A stretch of DNA of 64,000 nucleotides from Chryseobacterium shigense (GCF_014207845.1 NZ_JACHLC010000002.1:558001-622000); one strand, 5' to 3'. Counted from the first letter of the stretch, positions 53,536 through 62,273 are shown. Notes: generated by a model not told the origin, from the letters alone. A program made the numbers and translations.

Positions 53536-53618
53536 CTCAAAGAAATCTTTTTAACAATAAGAATTAAAATCCATCTAAACTTATAATTAATCACCAAACC
53601 CTTTAAAATAACTCCACA

Positions 53619-53650
53619 TTTGAGGGTTTTGCATAAATTACCTACCTTTA
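53619..53650 (+). promoter_or_regulatory. Promoter of the M1 peptidase gene
   Basis: TTTG, a 20-base spacer, then TACCTTTA, one base off the -7 consensus. The box ends 17 bases before the ATG at 53668. Confidence 0.5.
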
Positions 53651-53667
53651 AAAAAAATAAATTTTAA

Positions 53668-55509
53668 ATGAAAAAATCGGCTGCAATCCTTTTTGCGTTT
53701 ATCATTTCACAATTTCAGGCTCAGCAGGGAGCTTATTATCAGCAGGCTGCAAAATATAAGATGGACATTGATGTTAATGCTGAAAAATTTACCTACCAGG
53801 GAAACCAGACTCTGGAATATACCAACAACTCACCCGATGAGTTGAATGTAGTGTATTTTCATCTGTACTGGAATGCTTTTAAGCCTAATTCAATGATGGA
53901 TCAGAGAGTTGCCGGTCAGGGGAAAAACGGAGATTACAGACTGCAGAAAGACGGAGTTTCAAGGTTAGCATCTATTCCCAAAGATCAGGAAGGAGCCCAA
54001 AATATCCATTGGATCAAACAAAACGGAAAAGATCTGAAATTTGAGATCCAGGAAACCATTATGAAAGTATATCTGGCAGAACCGATTAAGCCAAATTCTA
54101 CAACAACCTTTACGATGGACTGGGATGCCGTAATACCTCAGCAGATCAGACGAAGCGGAAGAAACAACAGGGAAGGGGTTGATATGACCATGACCCAATG
54201 GTATCCGAAGATTGCAGAGTACGATTATGACGGCTGGGCAACATTTGATTATATCGGAAGAGAATTCCATGCACCGTTTTCAGATTTTGATGTAACGATT
54301 AAAATCAACAAAGATTATGTAGTTGGAGCCGGAGGAATTCTTGAAAACCCGGCAGAAGTGAAAGGTTATGATACAAATGCCAAGATTATAGCAGATAAAA
54401 GTAAAAAAGCGGTCTGGAAATGGAAAGCTAGCAATATGTTGGACTTTGCCTGGAGCGCAGACCGGGATTATGTTATAAAAAGCTTTGATGTTCCGGAAGG
54501 ACCAAAAGTATTCCTTGTTTACCAGCAAAATGACAAAACAAAAGTTTGGGAAGAAGCCCAGCCTTATGTTACCAAATATTTCCAGCTGATGAACAGTCAT
54601 TTCGGAAAATATGTATATCCTACCTATGCATTTATCCAGGGTGGTGATGGCGGTATGGAATACGGAATGTGTACTATGATCCTTGGTGAAGCCAAAGATA
54701 TTAAAGGTTTAATGGGATTAATGGCTCATGAAGGTGCGCACTCATGGTATCAGCAGATGCTGGCCACCAATGAATCCATGCGTCCGTGGATGGATGAAGG
54801 ATTTACCAGCTACGCAGAGAATTATGTAATGTATCATCTGTTTCCCGAAGAGCTTCCGAATCCTTTTGCCAATACAGTAAATGCTTACAGGAATTTCATT
54901 AAAAAAGGTATTGAAGAGCCTGCCGTATGGTTAGGAGATCACCACGATAACGGAACTTCTTATACCTATGCTTCTTATGTAAAAGGAGAATTATACCTTG
55001 TAGAATTAGGCTACATCATGGGTGAGCAGAACCTCGCCGAAACCTTAAAACAATATTACGACCAATGGCATATGAAGCACCCGTCCGACAGAGATTTCCT
55101 TCACATTGCCCAGAAAGTTTCAGGAATGGATCTGAAATGGTTTCAGAATTATTGGATCAACACCACAAAAACAATTGATTACGGTATTAAAGATGTAAAG
55201 TATGATGCAAAATCTACAATGGTTACTTTGGTCAATAACGGGCAGGTTCCCATGCCAATTGATTTCAACGTAATGACGGCAGATAAAAAGATTCTTACCT
55301 ACCAGATTCCTTTAAGTATGACCCATACATGGAAGGAAAAGGATGTCTACGGAGAATTTAAGACCATGCCTTACTGGCCGTGGACCCAAAAAGAATATAC
55401 CCTGACGATTCCTTATACAAAAGCACAATTATCTGTTTTAGGAATAGATTTCAGCCAGAGAATTGCTGATGTAAATATGGATGATAATATTGTTGAGGTA
55501 AAACAATAA
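53668..55509 (+). CDS. M1 family zinc metallopeptidase
   Basis: A 613-residue exported aminopeptidase-type M1 enzyme. A signal peptide (MKKSAAILFAFIISQFQAQQ) is followed by the N-terminal beta domain, GGMEYG (328-333, the exopeptidase substrate motif), the zinc site H-E-G-A-H (354-358) and the third ligand Glu377 in MDEGFTSYAEN. M1 members with this layout cut amino acids from peptide N-termini. A single gene with its own promoter and terminator. Confidence 0.94.
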   Translation: MKKSAAILFAFIISQFQAQQGAYYQQAAKYKMDIDVNAEKFTYQGNQTLEYTNNSPDELNVVYFHLYWNAFKPNSMMDQRVAGQGKNGDYRLQKDGVSRLASIPKDQEGAQNIHWIKQNGKDLKFEIQETIMKVYLAEPIKPNSTTTFTMDWDAVIPQQIRRSGRNNREGVDMTMTQWYPKIAEYDYDGWATFDYIGREFHAPFSDFDVTIKINKDYVVGAGGILENPAEVKGYDTNAKIIADKSKKAVWKWKASNMLDFAWSADRDYVIKSFDVPEGPKVFLVYQQNDKTKVWEEAQPYVTKYFQLMNSHFGKYVYPTYAFIQGGDGGMEYGMCTMILGEAKDIKGLMGLMAHEGAHSWYQQMLATNESMRPWMDEGFTSYAENYVMYHLFPEELPNPFANTVNAYRNFIKKGIEEPAVWLGDHHDNGTSYTYASYVKGELYLVELGYIMGEQNLAETLKQYYDQWHMKHPSDRDFLHIAQKVSGMDLKWFQNYWINTTKTIDYGIKDVKYDAKSTMVTLVNNGQVPMPIDFNVMTADKKILTYQIPLSMTHTWKEKDVYGEFKTMPYWPWTQKEYTLTIPYTKAQLSVLGIDFSQRIADVNMDDNIVEVKQ

Positions 55510-55530
55510 ACCCCATAAAATAAAAAGACA

Positions 55531-55559
55531 ATCCCACAGAATTTTCTGTGGGATTTTTA
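55531..55559 (+). terminator. Terminator after the M1 peptidase gene
   Basis: An 11-bp stem ATCCCACAGAA with TTCTGTGGGAT, followed by a T run, 21 bases after the stop. Confidence 0.9.
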
Positions 55560-55598
55560 TTGGTATTAACGCTGTATGTTTACCAGTTGCCTGTTTCT

Positions 55599-56201
55599 CT
55601 ATTTTATTCCAAACTGCTGTACCATCCAGTGATTCGGATGATTCTTTACAAGATCATTTCTTAAAACCTCATTTTTTGTATTGAGGTAGCTGTATACTTT
55701 TAAGGGAACAGAATCCGGATATTCTTTTAGTCCCTCAGCTAAAGTGGTCTTAGCATCCTCTTTTTTCCCCGCACCGTCCAACGCTTCAGCTTTGTAGATA
55801 AAAATAATAGCAGGTACCTTTCCATAAATTTCGCGGGTTTCATTCTCGAGGAGTGTCATAGCTTCAGTCTGAAATTCCGAATCAGGTTTTTTGCCTGCCA
55901 TGGAAGTGCGGCTGATGTGCTGCTGATACATCAGGAAGAGCATCAGGATGTGGAGGTTCTTCGTATCGGGATTTGAAGCGGTCTTTTCAATTCTCTGAAC
56001 TGTTTCGGGAGTGAGCTCATCATTGTCTGCCTGAAGGTTTTTATTGTAAAATTCATCCAGGATATCATAAACAGCCCTGTCATTCCCATCAATTTTTGAT
56101 TCCTGTTTGAGTTTCAGGAAGATGTCTTTTACCTGATTTCCCGTCTGAGCAAAGATGTTCAGGCTGATACAGAAGAAGATAGCTAAAATCAGTTTTTTCA
56201 T
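55599..56201 (-). CDS. Exported helical-repeat protein, unknown function
   Basis: A 200-residue exported protein (signal peptide MKKLILAIFFCISLNIFAQ). The rest looks all-helical with TPR-like spacing (DEFYNKNL ... IFIYKAEALDGAGKKEDAKTTLAEGLKEYP), the last of these being a convincing single TPR. No function is apparent. It lies alone, convergent with the M1 peptidase gene and divergent from coaX. Confidence 0.68.
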   Translation of the reverse strand: MKKLILAIFFCISLNIFAQTGNQVKDIFLKLKQESKIDGNDRAVYDILDEFYNKNLQADNDELTPETVQRIEKTASNPDTKNLHILMLFLMYQQHISRTSMAGKKPDSEFQTEAMTLLENETREIYGKVPAIIFIYKAEALDGAGKKEDAKTTLAEGLKEYPDSVPLKVYSYLNTKNEVLRNDLVKNHPNHWMVQQFGIK

Positions 56202-56412
56202 GGAAACAGGATAAAATATTTCTGTTTTTAAAGGTAATTAATTGTTTTTAAAATAGAATAAAGTTAAGCTCAAAAATAATAAATGGAATGCTGATACAGA
56301 CTTCAATTCACTTCCCGGAATTTTCTTTAAATTAGTCAGATATTGTTCATTTTTGAGGATAAAACCTTATTTTTACAACTGTTTTTTAACCCCAGAATAG
56401 CTTAAAAAATAA

Positions 56413-57171
56413 ATGAATTCAATTGTAATCAACGTAGGGAACAGCAACATCAGATTCGGACTTTTTAATGGAGATAACTGTGATATTTCATGGGTAATCA
56501 ATACAAAACCATACAGAACAGTAGATGAACTGTATGTTCAGATTCTTATGCTTTATCAGACCTACAAAGTAGAACCGGAAGACATCAGCAAAGTTATAAT
56601 AGGATCGGTGGTGCCACAGCTTACCAAAGTTATGAGTTCGGCGATTAAAAAGATCCATGGAATCCAGCCTGTGATTGTAGACAGATCTACGCCATCAGGA
56701 GTTCAGGCCAAATCCAAGCAGATGGGAACTGATATTTATGCGAATCTTGTGGCTGCCCATAATCTTTATCCCAACCAAAAAAAGATTATCATCGATTTTG
56801 GAACGGCACTTACTGCGAGTTGTGTAACAGAAACGGGAGAAACATTGGGTGTAATTATTGCGCCGGGCATCGTGACATCTTTGAATTCCCTGATCAGTCA
56901 GACTGCGCAGCTTCCTGATATTGAGCTTAAAAAACCTAAATCCGTATTGGGGCTGGATACAGTAACCTGCATGCAAAGCGGTATGGTATATGGATTTCTT
57001 GGAATGGTGGAAGGTTTCATAGACCGAATCAATGATGAGGTGAATGACGATTGTTTTGTGGTGGCAACAGGCGGTGTTTCCCATGTTTATAAACCTCTTA
57101 CAGAAAAGATTCATGTAATGGACAGGCTGCACACACTGAAAGGACTTTATTTTTTAGGAAAAGATTTATAG
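56413..57171 (+). CDS. coaX: Type III pantothenate kinase
   Basis: CoaX (252 residues) phosphorylates pantothenate, the first step of coenzyme A synthesis. ASKHA-fold motifs: VNVGNSNIRFGLF (phosphate site, residues about 5-17), IDFGTALTASCV (phosphate 2), and MVYGFLGMVEGFIDRI plus VVATGGVSHVY near the end. Normal length. It precedes the GNAT acetyltransferase by 19 bases. Confidence 0.96.
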   Translation: MNSIVINVGNSNIRFGLFNGDNCDISWVINTKPYRTVDELYVQILMLYQTYKVEPEDISKVIIGSVVPQLTKVMSSAIKKIHGIQPVIVDRSTPSGVQAKSKQMGTDIYANLVAAHNLYPNQKKIIIDFGTALTASCVTETGETLGVIIAPGIVTSLNSLISQTAQLPDIELKKPKSVLGLDTVTCMQSGMVYGFLGMVEGFIDRINDEVNDDCFVVATGGVSHVYKPLTEKIHVMDRLHTLKGLYFLGKDL

Positions 57172-57190
57172 GCATAAGATTCAATTTGTC

Positions 57191-57730
57191 ATGAGAGAAT
57201 TAACAGAATTCCCGATCATAGAAACAGAAAGACTGATTCTCTCACAGCTTGAAGAGAAAGATATTCCTTTTGTTATTGAATACCTTCAGGATAAAGTTTT
57301 CTCCGATCTTACTTCCAATATACCTCATCCTTACACCATAGAGCATGCAGAATTCTGGCTGAAAATATCGAAGGAATCTTTTGAAAATAATACAGGATAT
57401 ACTTTTGCAGTCCGTAATAAAGAAAAACAGATTATAGGAGCTATTGGCCTTCATGACCGTGGAGACGACAAAGCTGAACTGGGCTATTGGCTGGGAAAAC
57501 CCTTCTGGAATAATGGATATATTACGGAAGCTTCTGCTGCCCTGGTTGCTTTTGGTTTTAAAGAATTACAGCTCAATAAAATCTATGCAACCTATTTTTT
57601 ACACAATCCGGCATCCGGAAGAATCATGGAAAAAATCGGAATGGAAAAGGAAGCATTGTTAAAACAGCATCTTAAAAAAGATAACGAATACTTTGATGTT
57701 CTGATGTATTCTGTTCTAAAAAACAAATAA
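57191..57730 (+). CDS. GNAT family N-acetyltransferase (RimJ/RimL-like)
   Basis: A 179-residue GNAT-fold acetyltransferase. Family features: IETERLILSQLEEKDIPFV, the AELGYWLGKPFWNNGYITEA block (motif A/B region of acetyl-CoA binding), LNKIYATYFLHNPASGRIMEKIGM and the final strand. It resembles the RimJ/RimL type that acetylates ribosomal protein or peptide N-termini, but the substrate is unknown. Probably co-transcribed with coaX. Confidence 0.9.
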   Translation: MRELTEFPIIETERLILSQLEEKDIPFVIEYLQDKVFSDLTSNIPHPYTIEHAEFWLKISKESFENNTGYTFAVRNKEKQIIGAIGLHDRGDDKAELGYWLGKPFWNNGYITEASAALVAFGFKELQLNKIYATYFLHNPASGRIMEKIGMEKEALLKQHLKKDNEYFDVLMYSVLKNK

Positions 57731-57777
57731 TGATTTAACTTTTCACGGAAGAAGGCATCAAAAACCTAAATACCTCC

Positions 57778-58353
57778 ATGAAAACCACCTTTAATTTTTT
57801 GGCTTTACTTATAAGCATCTCCTTTTTTTCTCAAACCAAACTCATTGCTTTTAAAAGTCATAGCGGACATTTGGAAAACTTTAATACGGCAGTTTCAGAA
57901 AATCTTTTTGATACCAATACTTCAAATCTTGGCGTAATTCCGCAGAAATTTGTGAAAGATGCCAAACTGGATTCCGTAATTATCCTCAATGAAGAAGAAA
58001 GTATTCTGGTGACCAGCTCGGCGCATAAAAGAGTACTGAAAGGAGCAACCAGGGAATGGCGGCCGGGAAGGGAAACTGTATATAATCACGGACTTTTTTC
58101 AAAGAAAAATATTGACAGCGTAAAAACGGTTCTGAAAAGAGATTACCACTTTGTTAATGATATGGATAGTGTAGTTTTTATGGAATATGACAAAGAAAGT
58201 AAATCGTATAAAAAGTTCAGACCTTCCACAGCAAAACCGGAAAAAGAAAGATCAGGAAAAACAAAAGGAGGACTTCTGCTAGGCATTTTGATGATTTCAG
58301 GAGCTTCAGGTTTTTACAGCTGGAAACGGAATAAGAAAAACAATGGGAAATAG
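57778..58353 (+). CDS. Exported protein of unknown function
   Basis: A 191-residue exported protein (signal peptide MKTTFNFLALLISISFFSQT), ending in a C-terminal membrane helix (GGLLLGILMISGASGFY) and a basic tail. Nothing in the middle part matches a known domain. Its 3' end overlaps the next gene by 11 bases, so the two are probably made together. Confidence 0.65.
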   Translation: MKTTFNFLALLISISFFSQTKLIAFKSHSGHLENFNTAVSENLFDTNTSNLGVIPQKFVKDAKLDSVIILNEEESILVTSSAHKRVLKGATREWRPGRETVYNHGLFSKKNIDSVKTVLKRDYHFVNDMDSVVFMEYDKESKSYKKFRPSTAKPEKERSGKTKGGLLLGILMISGASGFYSWKRNKKNNGK

Positions 58354-59494
58354 ATTTTTGCCCGGTGCGGGAATTTTTTTCCTGTTTTTTATGCTGTTTT
58401 TCCCATTGGACTTTCTTGGTGATTCTCAGAAAAAAATATCACTGTTTGTATTTGGAAATCTTACAGAAAGGATTTCAAAAGACATATTTAACACAAATAA
58501 TGCAAGAATAGATTTCTCTTCCGACAGTATTTCTATGTTTGTTCTGGCGATAGTGCTGCTGATAATCTCACTTTTAATGGCTTTATTATTAAACAGGAGA
58601 TATTCCCGGCAAATTCTCTTTTTTTCTAAAGAAATTGTAATTATATATCTGGCTGTAGTACTGATGAAGTATGGATTTGATAAGGTTTTTAAGACCCAGT
58701 TTTACCTCCCTGAGCCTAATATCCTGTATTCCCGGTTTGGAAACCTGGATAAAGACATCTTGTTCTGGAGCACAATGGGAACCTCCCGTTTTTACTCAAT
58801 ATCTACCGGAATTCTGGAGCTTTTAGCTGCCTTGATGATCCTTTTCCGTAAAACACGGGTATTGGGATTATTGGTTTCTATTGGTATCCTGATCAATATT
58901 TTATTTATCAATCTCGGGTTTGATATTTCGGTTAAATCTTTCTCCCTGATTCTTTTACTAATGGCCGTTTTTGCACTAAAAGATGAATGGCTTCAACTGT
59001 ACCGGTTTTTAGTTTTAAAACAGAAAATACAGTTGGAAGAAGAAACAGAGCCGGGCACAAAAGTTCTTCCATTATGGATTTCTTTTAAGACGGCTTTTGT
59101 TGGATTATCATTAGCTGCCATACTTTTTCCTTACGTTAATGACGGGAATTATAATGATGATCTCGTAAAAAGACCCTTTCTTCACGGAGCTTTTAAAAAT
59201 AGGGGTGAAAATTCAGACATCCGGTATATTTTCTTTCATAGAAAGAATTATATGATTTTGATGGATAAGGATGAGAAAATGACGGACTTTCATTATAATC
59301 AAGGCTCAAAAGATCAGCTTATTCTTGAAGATTACAGTGGCAGAAGGATGAATGTCCGTTTTTTTTACAAGAAAAAAGACAGTCTTCTTACACTCAGTTT
59401 TGGAAAATATGTGATAAACGCCAAAGAATTAAATTGGAAAAAAATGAATGCGCTGCGTCCTCTTTTCCATATTGCAATAGAAAGCCGGAAATAA
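58343..59494 (+). CDS. Membrane protein with DoxX-like helices, unknown function
   Basis: A 383-residue inner-membrane protein. Several helices span about residues 1-250; the block LVVLMKYGFDKVFK-like stretch and STGILELLAALMILFRKT...GLLVSIGILINILF looks like the four-helix DoxX fold. The C-terminal 120 residues are soluble and unknown. It overlaps the preceding gene by 11 bases and is convergent with tadA, only 2 bases apart. Confidence 0.62.
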   Translation: MGNRFLPGAGIFFLFFMLFFPLDFLGDSQKKISLFVFGNLTERISKDIFNTNNARIDFSSDSISMFVLAIVLLIISLLMALLLNRRYSRQILFFSKEIVIIYLAVVLMKYGFDKVFKTQFYLPEPNILYSRFGNLDKDILFWSTMGTSRFYSISTGILELLAALMILFRKTRVLGLLVSIGILINILFINLGFDISVKSFSLILLLMAVFALKDEWLQLYRFLVLKQKIQLEEETEPGTKVLPLWISFKTAFVGLSLAAILFPYVNDGNYNDDLVKRPFLHGAFKNRGENSDIRYIFFHRKNYMILMDKDEKMTDFHYNQGSKDQLILEDYSGRRMNVRFFYKKKDSLLTLSFGKYVINAKELNWKKMNALRPLFHIAIESRK

Positions 59495-59496
59495 AA

Positions 59497-59928
59497 TTAT
59501 CTTTTGTTTTTAAAAAACTCTTTAACAATAGATGAGCATTCATGTTCCATTATTCCTGTTACCATTTCTGTTTTAGGATGTAGAGATAGGTGCTTGTTAA
59601 TAAACCCTCTCTGTTCATCTCTGGCCCCAATTACAACTTTAGAGATCTGTGACCATGAAAGGGCTCCCGAGCACATTACACAGGGCTCCATAGTTACGTA
59701 AAGCGTACAGTTAATAAGATATTTGCCTCCCAGAAAATTCGCGGCAGAGGTAATAGCCTGCATTTCTGCATGGGCAGTTACATCATTCAGTGTTTCTGTA
59801 AGATTGTGGGCTCTTGCGATGACACGGTTATTGGAAACAATTATACATCCAATGGGAACCTCATCCTTTTCCAGTGCGGCTTCTGCTTCCTGCAGCGCCA
59901 TTTTCATGTAGTATTCGTCTGTAAACAT
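59497..59928 (-). CDS. tadA: tRNA adenosine(34) deaminase / nucleoside deaminase
   Basis: A 143-residue zinc deaminase of the TadA type, which converts A34 to inosine in tRNA-Arg. The zinc/catalytic motifs are HAEMQAI and PCVMCSGAL. The N-terminal MKMALQEAEAALEKDEVPIGC is typical of TadA. It ends 2 bases from the convergent membrane protein gene and lies 2 bases after the TonB-like gene. Confidence 0.94.
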   Translation of the reverse strand: MFTDEYYMKMALQEAEAALEKDEVPIGCIIVSNNRVIARAHNLTETLNDVTAHAEMQAITSAANFLGGKYLINCTLYVTMEPCVMCSGALSWSQISKVVIGARDEQRGFINKHLSLHPKTEMVTGIMEHECSSIVKEFFKNKR

Positions 59929-59930
59929 TC

Positions 59931-60554
59931 TTAATCTTCAATTGTTAAAGTTAAAGGCAGTTTGAGATGATATCTTACGGGGTCTCCTTTTACAACAGCC
60001 GGAGAAAATTTTTCAGAAATGGAATACAGCGCAATTTCAGCCTGCCTGTTGAAGGTAAAATTGTCTCCCTGAGCATGTACATTACTGATGCTGCCATCTT
60101 TTTCAACAATAAAACCCACATTTGCTTTTACCGTTTTTGTTTCGGTATAAACCCCACCGGTATAAAAAAGATTGGCAACTTCCTGTCTCAAAATATTGAA
60201 CCCACCGGGGTATTCAGCGGATCTTTCGCTGTCTGAAGTTTTAGTTATGCTATTTGTATTGTTTTCGGTTTTTTTTAGAAATTGAAGGTCTTCAAGGTTT
60301 CTTACCTTTAAAAGTGCTCCTATCATGGCTACATTTTCAATGCTGTCCATCTTTTTCATGAAGAAAAGGAAGTCATTTTTTATTCCGACTTTTTTAACGA
60401 TATTGGGCTCGGCATCAAATTTCTTTTTAAACTCTGTGTTCAGCATGCTTCTATGATGGTTATAATAATTTTTAACCTGCCGGAATTCCTCCTTCTGCTG
60501 CGAAAAACAGAAAGAGAAAAGAAGAGAGCATATGCAAAGGAATAAAGCTTTCAA
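59931..60554 (-). CDS. Energy transducer TonB-like exported protein
   Basis: A 207-residue exported protein (signal peptide MKALFLCICSLLFSFCFS). The C-terminal region is a TonB-type domain: FIVEKDGSISNVHAQGDN, then AEIALYSISEKFSPAVVKGDP and LPLTLTIED. It has no N-terminal membrane anchor like classic TonB, so it may be a secreted or periplasmic relative. It starts the short operon with tadA. Confidence 0.83.
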   Translation of the reverse strand: MKALFLCICSLLFSFCFSQQKEEFRQVKNYYNHHRSMLNTEFKKKFDAEPNIVKKVGIKNDFLFFMKKMDSIENVAMIGALLKVRNLEDLQFLKKTENNTNSITKTSDSERSAEYPGGFNILRQEVANLFYTGGVYTETKTVKANVGFIVEKDGSISNVHAQGDNFTFNRQAEIALYSISEKFSPAVVKGDPVRYHLKLPLTLTIED

Positions 60555-60609
60555 AAGAGTATATTTATGTAAATATAATTAAAAAATATGAGCTTTTTAT
60601 CCTTTGAAA

Positions 60610-61530
60610 TCAGCTTTCCAAATAGCGGTTCAAAGATTCCTGAAGATGGGTGCGGATATCATCAACTAAACATTTCGGTTCCAGAACGGTTACTTCTTTA
60701 CCATAAGAAAGAATTTCCTGCATAAAATCGTAAGTAGGGTGGAGAAAAAACTCAAAATAGATCTCTTCCGGTGTTTCCTTGGTTTCTTTCTGAGACTGGT
60801 GAAGCGGAAAGCTTCTGATATATTCTCCCTGATGTCTGCTGCATTTCATGACAATTTTCTGCGGATTCTGTTCTGCGAGATTCATGACACCGAAAGCATT
60901 TTTAAAATGTTCTCTAAAGTTATAGTTGTATTTTTCCCGGAACTTGTTTTTGCTTACATCCAGATAGTTCACTCTGTCCAGCCCGAATGATTTCAGGGTT
61001 TTGTCTTTGGTGTCTATGGCGATCAGGTACCATCTGTCCTTCGATTCTTTTAAAGCCAGCGGATGTACTTTGCGTGAGGTCATGATCTTATTTTTGTAGT
61101 TGTAGTGCTCAAAACTCACAACTCTCTTGTTACGGATCGCAAAGAAAAGATCATAGAAATGCTCTATTCCGGTTGGTTTTCTGCTTTCAAAAAAGATAAA
61201 ATCTGAAAAATCCGGATGAAGATTTAAAGCGTTGCTGACCTGGAAAGATTCCAGAAGCTTCTGGTTATATTCATCCACTTCCATGATCGGGCGGCTTTCA
61301 ATATAGTATCTGTTATCACCCTTTTTCTTATTGTGAATGGAAAGGTTAAAAAGATCGGAAATTTCACGGATATCCCTCTGCAGCGTACGGATAGAATAAC
61401 TCTTGATCCCCGCATCCTGGAATTCAAATGAGTTTAAAAGATAGTCCTCCAGCTGGGTATAGGTAGCCGGAGAACTTTCTAATCTTTTGATAATTAAGGC
61501 ATATCTTGTCAGATAAAAATCTTTTTTCAT
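60610..61530 (-). CDS. WYL domain transcriptional regulator
   Basis: About 306 residues from the ATG at 61530. The N-terminal part is a winged-helix/HTH region (YTQLEDYLLNSFEFQ ... YSIRTLQRDIREIS), and the middle holds the WYL domain with KDRWYLIAIDTKD; a C-terminal WCX-like region follows. WYL regulators bind ligands and often control stress, DNA-damage or phage-defence genes. An operator-like palindrome and a -7 box lie directly upstream, which suggests autoregulation. It is adjacent to the toxin locus. Confidence 0.9.
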   Translation of the reverse strand: MKKDFYLTRYALIIKRLESSPATYTQLEDYLLNSFEFQDAGIKSYSIRTLQRDIREISDLFNLSIHNKKKGDNRYYIESRPIMEVDEYNQKLLESFQVSNALNLHPDFSDFIFFESRKPTGIEHFYDLFFAIRNKRVVSFEHYNYKNKIMTSRKVHPLALKESKDRWYLIAIDTKDKTLKSFGLDRVNYLDVSKNKFREKYNYNFREHFKNAFGVMNLAEQNPQKIVMKCSRHQGEYIRSFPLHQSQKETKETPEEIYFEFFLHPTYDFMQEILSYGKEVTVLEPKCLVDDIRTHLQESLNRYLES

Positions 61531-61584
61531 TCGTCTGTATTTTATGTGCAGCAACGCTGCGTTTCATGGTAAAATTTTATAAGA

Positions 61585-61592
61585 CAAATATA
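61585..61592 (-). promoter_or_regulatory. -7 box (TATATTTG) of the WYL regulator
   Basis: TATATTTG on the minus strand, 54 bases before the ATG at 61530. The 49-base leader holds a small GCAGC/GCTGC hairpin (61548-61560). Confidence 0.5.
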
Positions 61593-61603
61593 TATGCTTA
61601 ATG

Positions 61604-61618
61604 CGACAAAATGTGTCG
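61604..61618. promoter_or_regulatory. Putative operator palindrome of the WYL regulator
   Basis: CGACA, 5-base spacer, TGTCG, placed 11-26 bases upstream of the -7 box, overlapping the expected -33 region. This is a natural repressor position; it may serve as an autoregulatory site. Confidence 0.5.
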
Positions 61619-61622
61619 TGTT

Positions 61623-61780
61623 TTATTTTTTCTTTTTAAGTTTTAACGCAATTTTTAAATCTTCAGTCCCTTTAATTGTTTCATCACTATACACAACAAT
61701 TTTCACTTTTTTGCCTTGGGTTCGCGGATAATCTTCCAACATTACAAATTCCCGTTTACAGCTTCTACAGGTTTTGAAAA
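61623..61780 (-). pseudogene. Orphan toxin C-terminal fragment (duplicate of the toxin tail)
   Basis: This short frame has no start codon of its own but encodes a near copy of the last ~49 residues of the toxin at 62270-64000. Shared stretches include IFKTC, SCKREFVMLEDY, RTQGKKVKI and SDE; by hand about 38 of 49 residues are identical, and the DNA is very similar too. It keeps the C-x-x-C half of the active site (CRSC) but lacks the upstream D-S-E half, so it cannot work alone. It ends in LKLKKKK, slightly longer than the toxin's LKIK. It lies directly after the immunity gene's terminator, as expected of a spare toxin-tip cassette. Confidence 0.85.
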
Positions 61781-61781
61781 T

Positions 61782-61810
61782 AAAAAACCGCTCAAGAAAT
61801 TGAGCGGTTT
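61782..61810 (-). terminator. Terminator after the immunity gene
   Basis: Perfect 11-bp stem AAACCGCTCAA with TTGAGCGGTTT, loop GAAA, with an A run on the plus strand, immediately past the immunity stop and just before the orphan toxin fragment. Confidence 0.92.
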
Positions 61811-61814
61811 AAAT

Positions 61815-62273
61815 TTAAAAAGAAATATTATTCTTTACTCTTCTTATACTTTCATTAACTAAAGCTGTAAAATCCCAGCCATTGGGTTTTAATAACGGCT
61901 CTGATCCTCCTTTTGCAAGAAAAGGCATTAAGAGATAAACTTTAGGATCTTCATTAGTTTCGTCCAAAAGAATTACACTATACATACTATCTAATACATC
62001 AAATGCAAAAAAAGCTTTATTTAAAGTTTGCCCGGCCATTTCCATATCTTCCTTGGCATATTCTTGAAGTTTTATAATCCCATCAATGTCATCAAATCCA
62101 AAATTATTAAAATCTCCGGCTAAAAATAAAAACTCTCTAAATGCTTTTGGAAACTCTTTATTATTATTGAATTTTTGTTCAATTTGTTTAATTTTATCTA
62201 AAGAAAATCCTCTATTTACAAAATTTCTTAATTGATGATTTTCTTTTACTTGAGTCAAATATTGTATATTCAT
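61815..62273 (-). CDS. SMI1/KNR4 (SUKH) family immunity protein
   Basis: A 152-residue protein of the SUKH superfamily, immunity proteins that neutralise nuclease and deaminase toxins. The family look is seen in IKQIEQKFNN...FPKAFREFLFLAGDFNN, then FGFDDIDGIIKLQEYAKEDM, AFFAFDVLDSMYSVILLDE and the C-terminal helix. Its ATG overlaps the toxin stop (ATGA), so toxin and immunity protein are made together, toxin gene first. It ends at a strong terminator. Confidence 0.83.
   Translation of the reverse strand: MNIQYLTQVKENHQLRNFVNRGFSLDKIKQIEQKFNNNKEFPKAFREFLFLAGDFNNFGFDDIDGIIKLQEYAKEDMEMAGQTLNKAFFAFDVLDSMYSVILLDETNEDPKVYLLMPFLAKGGSEPLLKPNGWDFTALVNESIRRVKNNISF

Noticed and set aside
53596..53629. 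AAACCCT/AGGGTTT hairpin as a terminator after the exported protein at 52828
   Set aside because: A 20-base loop, a stem of 7 bp, and no T run behind it; it also overlaps the likely promoter of the M1 peptidase gene.
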